From contig NC_033622.1 in NCBI RefSeq assembly GCF_001540865.1, positions 17,214,089 to 17,278,088 of the forward strand: a DNA stretch of 64,000 nt, written 5' to 3'. The DNA comes from Ananas comosus (Eukaryota > Streptophyta > Magnoliopsida > Poales > Bromeliaceae). The first letter of the stretch is position 1. Each line of letters begins with the position of its first letter. The notes beneath the pieces are model-generated. The model had not been told where the DNA came from. It worked only from the letters and a program-made list of their open reading frames with translations, and did no database searches. Position numbers and translations under genes: made by a program. This document shows positions 61,001 through 64,000 of this stretch, piece by piece.

Positions 61001-61478
61001 CACAAGGGCTGTCCCGTCGAAAGTTCTCTCGGCCCAAGCCCTAATCCACCTGGACTAGCTTCAGGCGCTCACATTGATTCCCGCCCGAACTCCTTTTTCC
61101 CAAATTTCTTTTCCCTCCATCGATCTCTTGGGATTTCAAATTTTGTAGGATTTTTTGATCTTATTTTTGAAATAGAAAGAAAGAAAGAGCGAGATCACCT
61201 TCTTCCACTTCGCTACTATCGATCGATCCATCGAGTCCCACCTCAAGAAATGCTAGGGAGCCCAACGAGAGCGAGCCATCACCTTCTTCCACTTTGCCGC
61301 CATCGATCGATCCATCGAGCCCCACCTCAAGAAATGCTAGGGAGCCCGATCGGAGGGTTCGCTAAGCGTTGAGGGGGAGGACTCCATGAAAAGGCCGAGT
61401 CCACTTTCAATTTTCTCACCATCATCGCTGGCGATATTGTGCAGTTCGCCGATGCGATCGCCGCCAACATTTCTCCAG
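61001..61478 (+). other. Possible 5' exon of an unidentified gene continuing to the right edge
   Basis: A GC-richer block ends TTTCTCCAG|GTGACT (donor at 61479). A matching acceptor TTTTGCAG lies at 63741-63748, followed by a short exon (63749-63779) and GTAAGT. Inside, a ~80-bp unit (CACCTTCTTCCACTT ... AATGCTAGGGAGCCC) is repeated in tandem at about 61195-61262 and 61278-61347. A frame from GAAAAGGCCGAG reads ESTFNFLTIIAGDIVQFADA but has an upstream stop and no ATG. I do not recognise a family; it may be an untranslated leader. Confidence 0.35.
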
Positions 61479-64000
61479 GTGACTTACCTTTCTTTATATG
61501 ATTTCGACCATTTCTTGGCTTATGTTTATATTTGGATCTATATAATGTCTGTATACTATTTGAGCTGATTATGGGAAGAGAGATAGCCTGCGAGATCAAA
61601 GTACATCATAGAGTAAACCAGATCTCTTACACTATCATAGAGCAGCAAGCGAATTAGCATGTAACTTCTCATATTTAACCAAATGAACAGCGTATATGAA
61701 GTTAGAAAACCAGATCTCTTACCCTATCATAGAGCAGCAAGCGAATTACTTGAACAATCCAAGAGTATCTGACTAAGAGTATCTCACTACGAGTACTAGG
61801 GTTTGGGTTTTAGGGTTTTAAGGTTAGGGGTTAGGGTTTATTTCTTTGTGTGATTACTTGAACAATCTAAGAGTATCTGACTACGAAAGAAAATAAGAAA
61901 TCTTAATTCATCGATTAATAGGTGTTGTGTGTTATGATTGCGTTATTGACTGTTTGTCATTGAAACAGAAGCTATATTGAATTTGTAATATAATTTGATT
62001 AAAATAAAATTCTGTACAATACAAGTTGATTGTGACATTTTCATTGCTTGTTACCATAATTTGAATATTGATAAACTATAGAAGTAAAATTTTGAAAGAG
62101 AATTTGTGGATCTCCTTTATAGTTCCTAATTCTCTTTCCTCTTCTCTTCTCTCAAATAGAGGGTTGGTCCAGGTTTTCAGTTTCTCTCTCATATCTAGTT
62201 CTGTCTATTAAGCTTTAGGTTTCTGGCTTTGGCTCAATTCCAAAACAAAATTTGAACATTGAGAAAACGTAACAAAAACATAATTTGTAAAGAGATTTTG
62301 CGGGTATTGTAGCTAATTAATTTTTGTCCCGTTCCTCCCAAATGGAGGTCATAGATTGGTCTACGATTTATATATTCTCAACCCTCTTCTCTAATTCTGC
62401 AACTTGGTTGTGTGGTTTAGGGTCTAGAGACTAGAGTAGGAAAGTCGAAGTTGCAATAGAAGTAGCACAATTTTACAGCAGTAGCAACTGTTGAGGGAGC
62501 AGCTGGATAGGTCTGTGGTTTTAGGGGTTGCGTTCAGGGTGTTTTTCAGGGTTTAGGGCTTAAGGAAAAAGCGCAGATTTGGAATTAGAGACTAGGAAGT
62601 GGTAATCTCTAAATTAAAAAGATTTGCACGTAGTATTGTTTGATTACGTGATTGAGTGTATGCCATTAAAAAATTAACTAAATGTTATTAGCCCTTTTAA
62701 GTAATATCCATTCTGCCTCCATAAAAAATTAAAATTTCACATTTGAGGCTTTAATTGTTTTTTTGTGCATGAAAGCAAAATTGTTATTTCTTACACAACA
62801 CAATTTGTTTTTGTGAAACATGTATAGCTTGAAATCAAAAGTTAATTTGAAATAGAATAGAAACAAAATTTTGCTAGTAGACTTTTGGATCTGTTTAGTA
62901 GCTTCCTAGTTCCTTTCCCTCTCATCTCAGTAGCGATTATAGATTGGTCTATGCTTACAGATTCTTTGCCTCTTCTCTAATTTTCTTGAGTAGATTATGG
63001 GGTTACACTGGCTTACGAGGTTATGGTGAAAAAAATTCTCTTAGTTTTTTGAATTGAGTTGACTGCTAAATATCAAGAATGGATAATTTTTTGCCCCAGC
63101 ATTGTTTGCATTGGGTACGAAAAAAAATGACTACACTGTTTGTTCTGGATTAAGCTAAATATCAATAACAGGTAACTTGAGGCCCCTGCTATATCCGCAT
63201 AGGATACGAAAAAATGGCTACATTTGTGTAAAACCTCATGGAGTTATGTGGTATATCTTTAGCTGTTTCTTTTCTTTAAAATAAAAGCAATAATTTTAGA
63301 TCTGGCTTGGATGCATTATAGATACGTCTTGGATATTGAATGTAGAAGATTATGATATTTCTTAATGATAAAATGCCCTAATGGAAGAGCTGAAGATAAA
63401 ATGCTTTTTTTTAAACAATTGATTATGCGATATGTATGACTAGTGATTGCTGTAGAGCTATGGTTTTTTGTTCTGTATTTTCCTATGTCAAGATATCATT
63501 ATAACTTTTAAACAAATGAAAAATAAAAAAACACATGCATCATTATAGGCCACGGGTAGTATGAGTGATAAACTATTCTTATTTTAAGATATCATATCAT
63601 TCCATATGTTGAAGGTAGAAAATATTGCAAATCCTAATAGTAGTAGCTAAGCAATAGAAAAAGGTTGGTACTTTTTCAGTTATTAGTATTGTTTTCACAT
63701 TGATGTTGTAAAATGCAAACTTACAAGTTTTTCCTTTGACTTTTGCAGGGTTCAAGATCTGAAACTTCATAAGGTTCCAGTAAGTCTAGCACTTTTTTTT
63801 TTTGGTAATGTCAATCAGCATTTGAAGGTGCTGCACAATTGCAAAAATCCAAACACTTTTGACATTTGCAAAGCATAATTTTAAAAGACTATTAATGACT
63901 GGACGCTATCCTTTTTTGAGTTATTGTTCTGTCTCGCAAATTGATGCAATTAATGTATGTAGATGTAAGATGTAATTTTCTGATAGCTATAAAAAAAAGG
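61479..64000. other. Probable intron and flank, with direct repeats
   Basis: ACCAGATCTCTTAC then CTATCATAGAGCAGCAAGCG occurs twice (61618-61660, 61709-61749), and TTACTTGAACAATC..AAGAGTATCTGACTA twice (61746-61780, 61853-61883). A telomere-like GGGTTTTAGGG patch lies near 61800. One short spliced exon is suspected at 63749-63779. Otherwise AT-rich. Confidence 0.4.

Overview
The window is plant nuclear DNA: intron-rich genes with GT-AG (and a few GC-AG) introns, AT-rich intergenic DNA, and many MITEs, SINEs and microsatellites. Protein spellings (PHOT2, MIZ1-like, PPR, CCR-like reductase) and the mobile-element content suggest a monocot. The species cannot be fixed from sequence alone. No bacterial, organellar or viral gene block is visible.

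Layout. 0.1-1.5 kb holds three hairpin-ended elements set in (TA)n tracts. 2.3-3.4 kb holds a short GRF zinc-finger gene broken by a one-base frameshift. 8.5-9.3 kb (+) is a single-exon MIZU-KUSSEI1/DUF617 gene. 10.3 kb is a MITE and 11.2 kb a SINE with a 17-bp target-site duplication. 12.3-14.2 kb (+) is an At4g38150-type PPR gene whose first ~450 bp are present twice around a single N. 16.5-30.3 kb (-) is a complete phototropin-2 gene, modelled here as 22 coding exons and 926 aa, with transposons in its introns. 36.2-37.7 kb is a long-TIR element carrying GC-rich gene-like sequence. 39.4-42.1 kb (-) is a six-exon CCR-like/phenylacetaldehyde-reductase-like NADPH reductase (326 aa) with two GC-AG introns. 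42.8-43.2 kb is a 3' fragment of a LINE. 45.1-48.3 kb (+) is a seven-exon UPF0047/YjbQ-type gene (190 aa, probable transit peptide). 49.8-50.6 kb is a Tourist-like MITE. 52.5-54.3 kb is a second cluster of hairpin-ended elements. 55.3-55.7 kb (-) is a truncated, internally duplicated VPS18 fragment. 58.2 and 59.0 kb are two more Tourist-like MITEs. From about 61.0 kb a poorly defined transcription unit may run off the right edge.

The genes do not form a pathway; they are ordinary plant neighbours. The most unusual content is (i) a family of small elements sitting in (TA)n tracts whose subterminal hairpins differ between copies yet match at the two ends of one copy, (ii) a SINE family whose 3' tail matches the tail of a LINE fragment in the same window, and (iii) five single-N joints, several of which clearly join chimeric or duplicated sequence and should be treated as assembly scars.
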